DNA of 64,000 nt from Allodiplogaster sudhausi (Eukaryota > Nematoda > Chromadorea > Rhabditida > Diplogasteridae): the NCBI GenBank assembly GCA_945643635.1, contig CALZFC010000016.1, positions 5,138,501-5,202,500 on the forward strand, written 5' to 3'. The position numbers and the translations under genes are program-made. Shown here piece by piece: positions 23,601-32,480 of this stretch (positions are counted from its first letter, which is position 1; each line of letters opens with the position of its first letter). The notes under the pieces were generated by a model. It had not been told where the DNA came from and ran no database searches. It saw nothing but the letters and a program-made list of their open reading frames with translations.

Positions 23601-26600
23601 TTTGTCCGTCGGAAGGACTTGTGGCAGGCGGCTTTCCCAGTCTGCTTCTGGTGGTATGTATTCGATGGTTGAAGATTCGATTTCGGTTGCAGTTGCGACT
23701 CGGGCTCCTTGCATCAGCATGACTGGTTTGTCGCTTGTGTTATGGACGATGACCTGGGTCAGTTCTCTGGCAGATTGGCAAAGGAATGGTTCGAAGCGAA
23801 GGAATTGTTGTTCATCGTTGCATCTGATGTTGTAAATGGCTGCTCCGTCACTTCTGTCTTTGTGTTCCGGGAGGGCTATGTAAATAGCCTTCTCCTCATT
23901 GGGGTCAATTCGGCATGTCCGCAGCGTTGTGAGTGTGCAGACATGGCTTGATTTTTCCCTGTAGACGTCGGTGGGTGAAGAGAGAAGTGGGATGATAGAG
24001 TCTCCGATAACTGCTTCTTTCTCTTTAAACATCGTAAACACTTGTTGTCTTGCCAGTTCTTCCATAACGTCGAATCCGATAAGGGCTGTTGCCGGACAGT
24101 CGTTGTCTGGAGAGACGAGAATTTTGTGGTCGATAACGTTATTTCCGATTCTTATTCTGGCTCTGCATTCGCCGATGAACTTGATTGTGGAATTGTTTGC
24201 TGTCTGAGCTGATGAGCTGGTAGTGTGTGGTTGCAGTCCTGCTTTACGGGCGAATGACTCTTTTATGTACGAGACGTTTGCTCCCGTGTCTAAAAGAGCA
24301 ACCGTGGCTCGATCCGATATCGTAATAGGAATGTGTGGCAATGTTCTTGTGGTCTTTCCGTACACATTGTTAACCCGAAGAAATGTGAATACTGTATCTT
24401 CTGGGAGGGTAACTGTACGTCTCGCAGTTCTGTGATAACGCTCGCGCCGCGGGGGTGATGGTGGTGGTCGCGATGGCCTTATAATCTCTTCCAGCTCGGT
24501 GCTGTCTTCTTCGCTGACGAGTGGTGTTCGCACGAAGTTGATCTTCAGTTTTGGTGCGCCGTTTATGAATCGCATGATGCGTGAGAGTACTGTCAGCTTG
24601 ATGATAAAGGCGATGATGACTATCAGGAGTATCACAGCTGCTGGCAGGCTTAGTTTCATCAGCAACCATACGATATGGTCTGTTATTTTTTCCCAGAATC
24701 CGTGGATTCTGTCGAACAGTCCCGGTACGTCGATGTTGAATCTGGGAAGCTGCGATCCTGTGAGCTCGGTGAACTCGGATCCGCTGATGCCTCCTATGAG
24801 CCGAGCGCTCTGTGTCCTCATGGACAGCAAGAATGATCCGTAAGTGATGGCGAGTTGCAGGGGAAACGATGAACCTTTCGCCTTCTCGAATATATCACCG
24901 TTTGTGACATCGATATCGGAGAATGTCATCTTGCTATTCGAGTGGAAGCCTTGGAGAGATGTGACGTTGATAGGATCGTTTGAGAGGCCTCTGACGTAAG
25001 TGTCGTTCAGATTCCAGACATCTTCAGTGATCTTGTCACATGAAATAGATGGTGAGCTTTGAATGACGTCTCGTGTTCCAGGAATGGCGTAGTAGAGCTC
25101 TTTGTCTTCCGACCAGATCGGTGTAAGTGCCGTGCATGAGTCGTTGATCTTCTTGTTGTATACGATCATCTCGGCTTTTATAGTGCGGCATTTGGAAATT
25201 ATGAGCACGTCTTCTCCGACGAATCGTGCAATTATATCCCGGCGATCCATCAGTGATCGGATTGCAACTGTGGGGTCGATCCATGCGATTGCGCGAAATG
25301 TCCGTATGGCTAGGTTCTCGCTCGTGCAGATGGAAGCTGCGAGCTGTTGGAAAGTCCTGACCATGTCTTGTTGAATCCTTCTCGCGGCGTAGTTGATCTT
25401 CTGATTTACGCCTACGTGCGTATAGTTCCGGCGGAGGTTCTCCTGGTGATCATATTTCTGGTGTAAGAAGTTGATTTGGGCGGCCTCTGCTTCTTCAGCA
25501 GCTCGGGGTGGAGTGACGAGCGGGTGTGGAGTGCCGAGTGAATGGAATGGTGGGGTTGGCGCAGGATGCAACTCTTCCCTTGGGAGCACTCGTGCTTGTT
25601 CTGACCGCGTCGTTCTTGGTGTATTGAAGTCATGGGTATTTTGTTGTTGTGCGAGAGCAACACGCGGCATTGGTGGCAATCTTTTCCACACTTTCCTATA
25701 TTCTATTGCAGTATCCGCTTCTTCTGGAGGCATGGCGACGATATGTGGTATTTGAGTGGTGCTTGAGATATGTGTCGTCGATGCGATCGGCGTCGTAGTG
25801 GTTGTTGATTTTGTACTTCCTCTTGTTTTTGTTGTAGTCGTAGGGCTTGTCATGGTCTGTCTCGGCGTTGTTGATGTTGTGATCTTCGTTTTCGCTGTCA
25901 CTTTTTCCGTGGAGGTTGTGGCAACTGTAGTGGTGGGCTGCATCGCTGGAGGGTGTGTCTCTCCTGGGGGGAGGATTTTCCATGGCTTGATTGTTTCCCT
26001 TGCTGTCATTTGTCGCTGCGTTGTCGTGCTCGTCTGCGTGGTGGTTTGTGCAGTTGCCTCTTGCGTGACGAATTGTCGAAGGACTGTCCTATCCAATTTC
26101 TTCCTTAGGAGGGCTTTGGCGCTGTCGTCGCGACGGACGCGGCGGTGTCTTTGCCGAGCGTGTACTTCTCGACCATTCATGATCTCAGTGATGTTAGCAT
26201 CAGGATGCAGATCAGGAAAAGTTGCGATCACGCCCGTAGTCGTCGCGTGTGGAAAGTGCTCGAAGCAGTCACGTTCGATTGTTTTATAATTATCGAGCGA
26301 AAGCGAAATGTGTGCAGAGTCAATCAAGATACGATTTCGGCCGATGAGGGCTTTTGTTGTCAAGAGTGGGATATATTTGCAGGGCTCCGATTTTAGTTCT
26401 TCTGGAAGCCATATCACGATGAAGTCGTTTCCTTTGCAGAAGCCGTCCTTCCCCTCGCAATCCTTTGTATGGATCATGAGTGGAGTCAGAATCTGCTCTT
26501 CTTGAATCATTGTTATTGGTCCTTCTTCCATGAAAAATACTTCCTCGCGTTTGCAGTTTCTTCCCCAGAACTTATTTGAAGGGGCCAGTGGCCGGTCCGT

Positions 26601-27947
26601 TCCTGCAAGTGTCTTTGTGAGTCTTCTGATAGGTTTATTTTTCCATTCGAAGGTCCTTCGTGCATTTATGCATTCTGCATACGTTGCCGTCCTTTCGTTC
26701 GTCTTGTTTGATAGGATGGAGTGCAGGAAGAATGTCGAGTCCGTGCATACTTCGTACTCTCGGATTGTACAGAGCGTCGCTTTGGCATCTTCCAAGGTTC
26801 GATTCAGAGTGTACAGTTGGATGGTCGTGTCTATTACCCGGTCGCTTGTAGTCATCTCGCATGGTTGTTCCGATGCCATCTTCACGAGTAAGCCTCCTGT
26901 GGCGGATGCGCAATCGTAAAATTCCTTCTTTGCGAATGCTGTTGTGATAATTGCAAAGAGGGTTGCCATCACTGTTAGAAAATGGACATTCCGTGGTCCG
27001 CTTCCGCGGCTTCTTCCGCGTCGGGTATCGTTGTTGTAACGTGGGCGAGATTGTGATCGTTCTTGAGGGTATTGACGGTATTGATCGTTTCTTGAGCTTG
27101 GTCTGCTACCGTATCTGGGCTGTCTTCCTCGTTGATGCAACAGATAATCGGGTCTTCCACGATAGGCAAAGGAGGTTCCTCTTGCGTAGCCCTGCTGTCC
27201 TGCATTCGGCGCGTAGTTGTTCGGTTCATGGTACGGGTAGCGTCGCTGTTCGTGTCTCATGAAGTTGACTTCGTGCTCATCTTGGTGTGCCTCGCTTGTT
27301 TGCACTTGCAGCGCGTTGATTCTTGAGATGACGTCGTCATCGAGTTCGCACATCGCTTCTTCGAAACAAGCAGCCATGACGGCGTTGGTGAAGGTCTCTG
27401 GGTTCTTTCTTAGGACACCCTTCTTTAGATTGTTGCGGAGACCATTTACGAAGTGGGTCTTCTTTAGGTCGTCGTGGGCGCCGGCCCTTTGAGATGGGTA
27501 GGCGTCTTCGACTAGACGGCTGACTGCATTGGCGAAGTCGTTTACGGAGATACTTCCCTGCCGGATGCTCGAGAGCTTTGATCGGGGGACTGTTGTAAAT
27601 TCTGGCCCTTGGAGCTCTTCGATGAGTGAATCGACTATGGCGACGAAGTTTCCGCCTCTGAGAGTTTGGTCATCTAGACCGTTGTAGACTCGTCGGACGT
27701 TGCCTGGTAGAAGTGTTGGGAAGATCCGAATGGATTCTTGTTCTGTGGTCTCGTTGACGCTTGCATAGTCGTTAAATCGTGCGAAGAAGTGCGTCAATGA
27801 CTCGTTCGCCGGGTCGAATTTTGGCGGTGGTGATCGGAGTGATCGTAGTATGGCTTGTTGGTTCTGTAAGGCGGGGCCCGCTCGACGAGCAGCCATGCGT
27901 TTCAAGTTGGCGATATCGTGTTCCGTTGACTCGAATCTGGATTTCAC
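20697..27947 (-). CDS. Gag-glycoprotein-Pol polyprotein of the LTR element
   Basis: One uninterrupted frame of 2416 residues. Residues 1-320 are a retrotransposon Gag-like helical region with an Arg/Gly-rich tail and no CCHC knuckle. Residues 327-1130 are envelope-like: hydrophobic leader after M327, many cysteines, a furin-type basic site near 598-606, a Thr-rich mucin segment about 630-735, a second ectodomain part, a membrane anchor about 1092-1122 and a short tail. The protease DTG is at 1220. RT has catalytic D1597 and YLDD (1660-1661), RNase H has D1806, and the integrase zinc CxxC is at 2058 with D2092, D2152 and E2188 (DD35E). The order gag-env-pol in a single frame is unusual; Metaviridae env normally follows pol. 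The second ectodomain part loosely recalls class III glycoproteins of invertebrate RNA viruses (GExVxI..C pattern), low confidence. No frameshift site is needed. Confidence 0.92.
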   Translation of the reverse strand: MKSRFESTEHDIANLKRMAARRAGPALQNQQAILRSLRSPPPKFDPANESLTHFFARFNDYASVNETTEQESIRIFPTLLPGNVRRVYNGLDDQTLRGGNFVAIVDSLIEELQGPEFTTVPRSKLSSIRQGSISVNDFANAVSRLVEDAYPSQRAGAHDDLKKTHFVNGLRNNLKKGVLRKNPETFTNAVMAACFEEAMCELDDDVISRINALQVQTSEAHQDEHEVNFMRHEQRRYPYHEPNNYAPNAGQQGYARGTSFAYRGRPDYLLHQRGRQPRYGSRPSSRNDQYRQYPQERSQSRPRYNNDTRRGRSRGSGPRNVHFLTVMATLFAIITTAFAKKEFYDCASATGGLLVKMASEQPCEMTTSDRVIDTTIQLYTLNRTLEDAKATLCTIREYEVCTDSTFFLHSILSNKTNERTATYAECINARRTFEWKNKPIRRLTKTLAGTDRPLAPSNKFWGRNCKREEVFFMEEGPITMIQEEQILTPLMIHTKDCEGKDGFCKGNDFIVIWLPEELKSEPCKYIPLLTTKALIGRNRILIDSAHISLSLDNYKTIERDCFEHFPHATTTGVIATFPDLHPDANITEIMNGREVHARQRHRRVRRDDSAKALLRKKLDRTVLRQFVTQEATAQTTTQTSTTTQRQMTARETIKPWKILPPGETHPPAMQPTTTVATTSTEKVTAKTKITTSTTPRQTMTSPTTTTKTRGSTKSTTTTTPIASTTHISSTTQIPHIVAMPPEEADTAIEYRKVWKRLPPMPRVALAQQQNTHDFNTPRTTRSEQARVLPREELHPAPTPPFHSLGTPHPLVTPPRAAEEAEAAQINFLHQKYDHQENLRRNYTHVGVNQKINYAARRIQQDMVRTFQQLAASICTSENLAIRTFRAIAWIDPTVAIRSLMDRRDIIARFVGEDVLIISKCRTIKAEMIVYNKKINDSCTALTPIWSEDKELYYAIPGTRDVIQSSPSISCDKITEDVWNLNDTYVRGLSNDPINVTSLQGFHSNSKMTFSDIDVTNGDIFEKAKGSSFPLQLAITYGSFLLSMRTQSARLIGGISGSEFTELTGSQLPRFNIDVPGLFDRIHGFWEKITDHIVWLLMKLSLPAAVILLIVIIAFIIKLTVLSRIMRFINGAPKLKINFVRTPLVSEEDSTELEEIIRPSRPPPSPPRRERYHRTARRTVTLPEDTVFTFLRVNNVYGKTTRTLPHIPITISDRATVALLDTGANVSYIKESFARKAGLQPHTTSSSAQTANNSTIKFIGECRARIRIGNNVIDHKILVSPDNDCPATALIGFDVMEELARQQVFTMFKEKEAVIGDSIIPLLSSPTDVYREKSSHVCTLTTLRTCRIDPNEEKAIYIALPEHKDRSDGAAIYNIRCNDEQQFLRFEPFLCQSARELTQVIVHNTSDKPVMLMQGARVATATEIESSTIEYIPPEADWESRLPQVLPTDKENFASLIQIDTSHLNERESDKLLELLEEHREAFQLDDNLGHYKGPIQHHIRLQKDAKLPTPRIRHIPLGKQEEIDKQVETLLQQGVIRESISNVLSAPVLTRKKDSTFRFTVDYRPVNAITEPEPIALPTADELLMEVAGARYFTTLDLVSGFFQIELRPQDRYLTAFRTPSGIYEFNRLPMGLCGAPATFQRAMQLVRKDTGNNISVYLDDILITSTTFEEHIEKLRKALLSIEKFGLKLSPRKCKFASPSVQYLGFVVNHQGIQPNNVKVEAVEKYPRPTNKKGVQIFLGMVNYFRRFIPQYAEIVAPLTTLTGNVPFQWSQEQQSAFEKAKTLLTTAPILANPRRGTPFIAETDASGIAIAAVLLQEQEGQLHPIAYASRKLKDAERRYVALETEALGIVWAIDTFKQYIYGTPTTIITDHKPLVSLLKRKNLDGRLLKYQMIIQGEDIKIEYRPGRLNSVPDALSRYLEDEIAEPKERAPKEKETPMSDDLEASDTAMIVNFVEISEIADAQQKSDWIKQLIEKTKASPNEKYTIENEILYENDPDSASPIILLPRESKIINDIIAHFHDSRCAHAGTKRTTATIRKRFKWRGMAADIASHIRTCDICQRFKAQPCDYTVEPLGAFEAPNEPMERIHLDIAGPLPESDRGYQYIAVFVDAFSKWTIAEPIPDQTSRSILDVFIKRLCHVHGTPRQLITDRGSNLVSREFQDTLKTLGVEHGSSTPYRHRANGQAERTIRTIQEAMIPYVNDRQTDWDLIISNTVYIINTMRHSTTKESPFAVLYGREPRLPEDNLLQMPTAGNPANVESYSAQMRRRQSSCWKAVRSNIEDAHEQQAEYYDNRNNTQPRHVEAGEEVLLRGAPRHNKLAPRSARPVRVVSTDGSKLTVEVRPGHQAVWHKDNVRRYNRREGRQNYTPKNAVVNTPHARRKTPQTAAPTEERPAYSKRSHRELKKKRADDYVYY

Positions 27948-28223
27948 GTTATAAATTCTGAGATATCGCGTAAAGCAAGAGTATGGCCCTCGGCGCGGGT
28001 GAGCGCGTCGACGAATGATGGCTGTTTTTTGGCCACTTGCGTGGCTTGAGCGTGTGTACGACGCTATATGTGAGTGAACGCCATGAGTGCGTTACTCCCC
28101 GGAGCACACGGTTAATTATGGGGACTTAAAATGTGGGTGGCCTATATAAATGAGTAGTGTCTAGATGTTAATCTATCAGTCATTGTTTTTATGGACATAT
28201 CTGATGTGTAGGATATCTATATC

Positions 28224-28262
<39 letters not shown>

Positions 28263-29645
28263 CTTCATACACATGCGTGTTCACATCTCAGTGCAATTAC
28301 ATATCTATGAATGTATGTATAAATGAGTCTATGCCAGCGTAGCACCTACATATGTATGTAAAGTACGGCTTGTCTCTTTCTCTTTACTGCGCTCGTACTT
28401 TCGCTTTTCTTAATTTGCGAGCTTGCGTTCTATGCATGTCCTTTCACGCGCTGTCCTTCTTTGTCTCAATGAACTCATGTTCTGCAATCGCTCAAGGTGC
28501 GGAATGTCACTGAGAGAGATGGGGCTTGAATGCGATAAAGATCTATTTCTTTAACGCGCGGCTATTTGGCTCGTTTCATGTGCGGGCGCGTAAAACTGCG
28601 TAAGCTTGCACTTTTCTATATGCAGTGCGTGGGAAGCGCGCTTGAATGTAGCCCAGACAGGGTGAGGAATGTAAGATATTGGACGATATGGTGAGATGCA
28701 TAGAATGAGAGCTTGGCTGCGCGCCTAGCTGCAGGCCGGTTTTTTACCGTATCGCCCGCTTAGGTCTAGAGAGAGCGAACGAGAGAGATATTGAGAGAGA
28801 ATAGTGCATATATGTACATAGCTTCGGAATTATGAATACCGTGTGCTCTCGGGCGAAGGAATGTTATATAAATGTACGCGAAATGATAACAAATATAAGT
28901 AGAGAATCGAAAAAAAAAATATGTATATGACGGGAATTAAGTTTCCGTGTACTCCGGGAGTGTTGGAGATGGCTGGCTGCCCCGAGGACGTGGGTAAGGG
29001 AGGGTAGATATGTATATTGGGACATTACAAAATTATTGCAAACATGTATATTAAAATATTTAGAAACTTATTTGATCATAGAATTTGAGGAGAGAGTGAT
29101 GTCTAATGCATGCTGCGCCTATTCGAGGAACTCTTATCTATTATAAATGCGGCGTTCTAGCCTCTCCACTCTTCGCCTTGACAAACGGAGTACAACAAAA
29201 GGAAAGTCCATGGAGTTAATTTTACTTTACATTATTTCTCGCGTCGCTCTAGAGGAGGTGGAGAGGTCAGCCATTTGCGAGCTCGCGGAGCATGCCAATC
29301 CTACTGATTGCTGCCCTGTCTTATATTATTCTTTCTTCTTCCCCCTACTTCGGTTGCCCATGCGCGCTGTCTAAATGCCGCGATTACACAAATGATTCTT
29401 TTTCTTTCTGTTTGGGGGCAGCACGCAGGTTCCTCGCAACTAAAGCAAAATTTGCCGCTTAATTTGCGAAAAATAAACTATTCCAAGCGGATTAAAATAT
29501 CGTATACAGTATTACTGGCCCTAGGCGCAACCAAGCATTTGGGGCGACTGACACCTGACGCGTCGCTGGCGTCGTCGACGGGCTCTCATCTCCTTTCGAG
29601 GATCTCCTGCAGTTGAGCAGTTGAAGGATCTCCCCGGGACCTCCA
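27948..29645 (-). other. Long 5' leader of the LTR element
   Basis: 1.7 kb between the primer-binding site and the polyprotein start, with no long ORF on the sense strand. It contains a (TA)n tract at about 28222-28262. Other ORFs here have no support. The length suggests packaging signals or a spliced leader, which is inference. Confidence 0.5.
29628..29645 (-). other. Primer-binding site
   Basis: Immediately inside the 5' LTR the minus strand reads TGGAGGTCCCGGGGAGAT. The leading TGG pairs with a tRNA CCA end. The implied tRNA 3' end (GGGACCT before CCA) resembles metazoan tRNA-Gln from memory; the primer identity is a weak inference. Confidence 0.6.
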
Positions 29646-29919
29646 TGTAGAACCGTGGTGTAGTTACTTGTGTATAGTAGGCAGGGAGACGGGGATTAAT
29701 ATATATCTTTATCTTACATATCATAAAGCATGATGATACTATATAAATACGGGGGAAGGAGGGCAGAGCCCGGGACAGCCGCCTGGTGAGGTGGTTCTCT
29801 CCGCACACTCGTGTCAGTCAGCGCTAGCCGCTCCGTCCCGTCAGGGGCGGGGCGACCAGCGCAGACCGGTTGCACTTTGGCTCACCCGGGGCTATGACAG
29901 CTCACCCGGGGCTATGACA
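29646..29919 (-). repeat. 5' LTR
   Basis: 274 bp, identical to the 3' LTR. It is followed on the right by ACAC, matching the four bases left of the 3' LTR. It is expected to hold the element's promoter. Confidence 0.93.
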
Positions 29920-30922
29920 ACACATAAGTATGAATTGCTGCGCTCAAGTAAGTGCAAGCAAATTTGTTACATTTCTCTTCTAACCTTTAGGAAATCTCAT
30001 GCACATCAACTTGGCGCAGTCCTTAAACGTGGGATCAGCCTCGTCAGCCTGGGACTTCTTTTCGAATGGGACTGCTTGCCAGTCTAACTCTTCGGGAGCT
30101 GAAAAGTATTACGCCGTTTAAGAGATTGTAGTCCTGCCCAAAAAAAGTACCGGTAAGATAGAAAGCGGAATTGGTGAAGCTTCCAGTTAGGGTGTGGTAG
30201 TAACAGGCTCCGAATACGATTTCCCTGTATCGCTTGACAGCAACGAGTGGAAAGGGCGGTTGCTGCAGTTCGGCAATAAGATAAAATTACAATGAAACAA
30301 AAAAAAACTGAAAAATTCAAAAAAAATTCCTAGATTTAAATTGTTCTATAGTCGTCTTTCTCTTAGCCTCTGTTTTGCTTGTGATCGTTGTGGTCGTGGA
30401 CGGCTTAGCCGCGGTCGTGGTCGTCGTGGTCTCATCTGTGGTCATCTTCTCCGTGGTGATGCATGTTTCTGGCTTGAAGTAGAGCGGCTGAGGCTGGCAA
30501 GAGTAGTTGAAGACGCTTCCGAGGAGGGCGCAGTGGATACCATTAAACGCAACTGCCTCGCACTCGGGCGACTGTCGTAATTGTTAAGTTTGACTCTACT
30601 TTAATATGTTACACAAATAAATATTTTTATTTTTATTAATATACTCATTTGTTGGTAGTCGAACCTGGTCGCATTTCATCGTGCACTCTTGTAGCACTGA
30701 TACACCCGGGAACAGCAACAGCCTTGGCCTTAGCTCTGTCGACTTCAAATCCTTTTCATACTCGCATGGCATCTAAGTTAAATAGTTTTTCTAATGATTA
30801 CAGTGAAAGACTATAAACGAATTTGTATACTTTATGATCGATTTGGATCAACTGACGGAGTTTGTGTGAAGAAGAAGATGAAGAAGAAGCAGGAGCCACT
30901 TGAATGCCTCGCCAGTCGCCAT

Positions 30923-32480
30923 CACCGCTCGGCGTCCGACTGTGTGGCTTCAGTGCTCTCCAGAGCCTCTCGGCAAAATCTGCGCAAGCCACTTCGAAGA
31001 GAGACGAAGGATAGTGGAATCTTGTCATGGCTTGCCCAAAGAGTTCCATTAGTAGCCGAGGAAACATTGAAACGTTGACGTTTCTGGTATCTAACTAGTC
31101 CAAAAATACTTAATGCATGCAAAAGGCTTGGGGAAAAAAGATTGTGAACAAAAATGCATTCCAGCGTTTCATTCCGTGAAAGAGTCATACGGGGTATCAT
31201 TATTTTTTCGAGCGCTATCTCTATTGTACAATCTCGGATGTTCTAGGTCGGGAAGGGTGATCAAAATCGGAGTGAAGCTCATATCTACCATAGCAAATTC
31301 TCCACCTGTGAGATTTAACATTACTATAAACCTGAAATAGTAAGAAGAAAGTAGTGCAATCTTTCTGGATCTACATATGTATGTTTCATGTCGATACATG
31401 CTGATCCATGCCAGTTACCTCCTTTAAGATCAAAGTGCCCCTGCAAAAGGATTGTCCTGGATGCATTTGTCAACCTCTTTCAGCAATCGACTTAAACACG
31501 ATAGTTGACTCACCAGCATTTGTCGAGGCGACTCTCTAAGCATCATCATCATCATCACTGTCTTTCTATAAGGTCAATTATCACCCCGCCAACCGTGTTT
31601 CGACCAGCGGTTTGACCTACACTGACTCTTGCGACAGACTTGTCAGACCGATCTCACATTACAGTGTGTCTGCAACATGTACAAAGAACTCAGCCATTGA
31701 TGTGCTCTTATAACTAAACATAAATTATGTTAAACAAGTGTATACATATCTAATTAGTTAACACGAGTGATTTGGAATAAAGCCTAATATTCTGTATCTG
31801 AATTGTAAGGACAAGTTTCACATGGCCAAACAATTTGATTGTCAAGCATCGTGTGCATCATCCGCTGAAACAGCGTGGAATGTTATTTCGTCGACCTTCA
31901 CTTCATGATTATATTAATATCATGTTTAAGGGAGGATAATCACCGAAAAATTATAAATGTATCTTCGACTTAAATTTGTTGCCATGGAAACATATGTATG
32001 TATGTAAATCAATAGTATGCACAAAAAAACGTAGAATTACATTAGACTACGCCCAAAAAACTAGTGGTCATGGAAGCTCTGAATTCTCCCTATTTGTAGT
32101 ACTAGGAATTTATTAACTAACTACTGTTGTGCGGCAGTCGCAATGTGTTAAATGTCTCGAAAATTTTCTGACTCGCCCACCCGTGGGCGATCGCTATACT
32201 TTCGGGCCCGGCTTGGTCAGGCTCTACTTGCCAAAATAATGAAACATAAACATGTACCACCGGCACAAACTGCTTTCTACCAGTTAGTCAAGTAAAAGTG
32301 TTTTAAATATATAACAATGAAGGGCCCAAACTAACTGTGATTATAAGGTGAAGCTCTGCTACAAACAATAGTAGGATAAAGTTATAGAGACAAAGATACG
32401 AAAAAAAAGAGAAAAAAACATCTGCAAAACTACATCCTTACAATTAGTTGCGGTTCGTTTTAATGCTTAAAAGCTTAGTG
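30923..32480. other. Intergenic between G5 and G4: upstream block, Q and P
   Basis: The conserved upstream block of G4 is at 30923-31090, block Q at about 31440-31650 and block P at about 31940-32400. It is collinear with 17074-18560, showing that G3 and G4 with their flanks arose by duplication. There is no additional gene. Confidence 0.5.

Larger units (their letters stand above)
19048..29919 (-). mobile_element. Ty3/gypsy LTR retrotransposon with internal glycoprotein
   Basis: Full-length element of 10,872 bp on the minus strand. The two 274-bp LTRs read as identical, begin TGTCATAGCC and end ..TCTACA, and are flanked by a 4-bp duplication ACAC (19044-19047 and 29920-29923). A primer-binding site adjoins the 5' LTR and a short purine tract adjoins the 3' LTR. 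The main ORF (20697-27947) is intact, and a second coiled-coil ORF lies 3' of it. Identical LTRs and open frames indicate very recent insertion and possible activity. Classification as Ty3/gypsy (Metaviridae) rests on the domain order PR-RT-RH-INT, the YLDD RT motif and the 4-bp duplication. Confidence 0.93.
18690..30922 (-). pseudogene. G4: subfamily C gene split by the LTR retrotransposon
   Basis: E1 30857-30922 is the MATGEAFKW signal peptide. E2a 30665-30772 and E3b (starts 30571) form the PAN domain. E6 is 30151-30262, E7 29985-30098, E8 18906-19034 and E9 18690-18814. The 10.9-kb element lies between E7 and E8, leaving only 13 nt between its edge and the E8 acceptor. E6-E9 keep correct phases across the insertion. 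Independently, E3b has lost the donor present in G3 (GAAC followed by GTAGGT there, by AATTTA here) and the mucin exon E5 is absent, so the gene was probably already compromised. A perfect hairpin begins at the stop codon. Confidence 0.65.

Noticed and set aside
20742..27961. Many plus-strand ORFs opposite the retrotransposon ORF
   Set aside because: They are antisense shadows of the 2416-residue frame, which holds all recognisable motifs.
19048..29919. BEL/Pao assignment of the LTR element
   Set aside because: The RT motif YLDD, 4-bp target duplication and gypsy-style integrase and RNase H order favour Ty3/gypsy.
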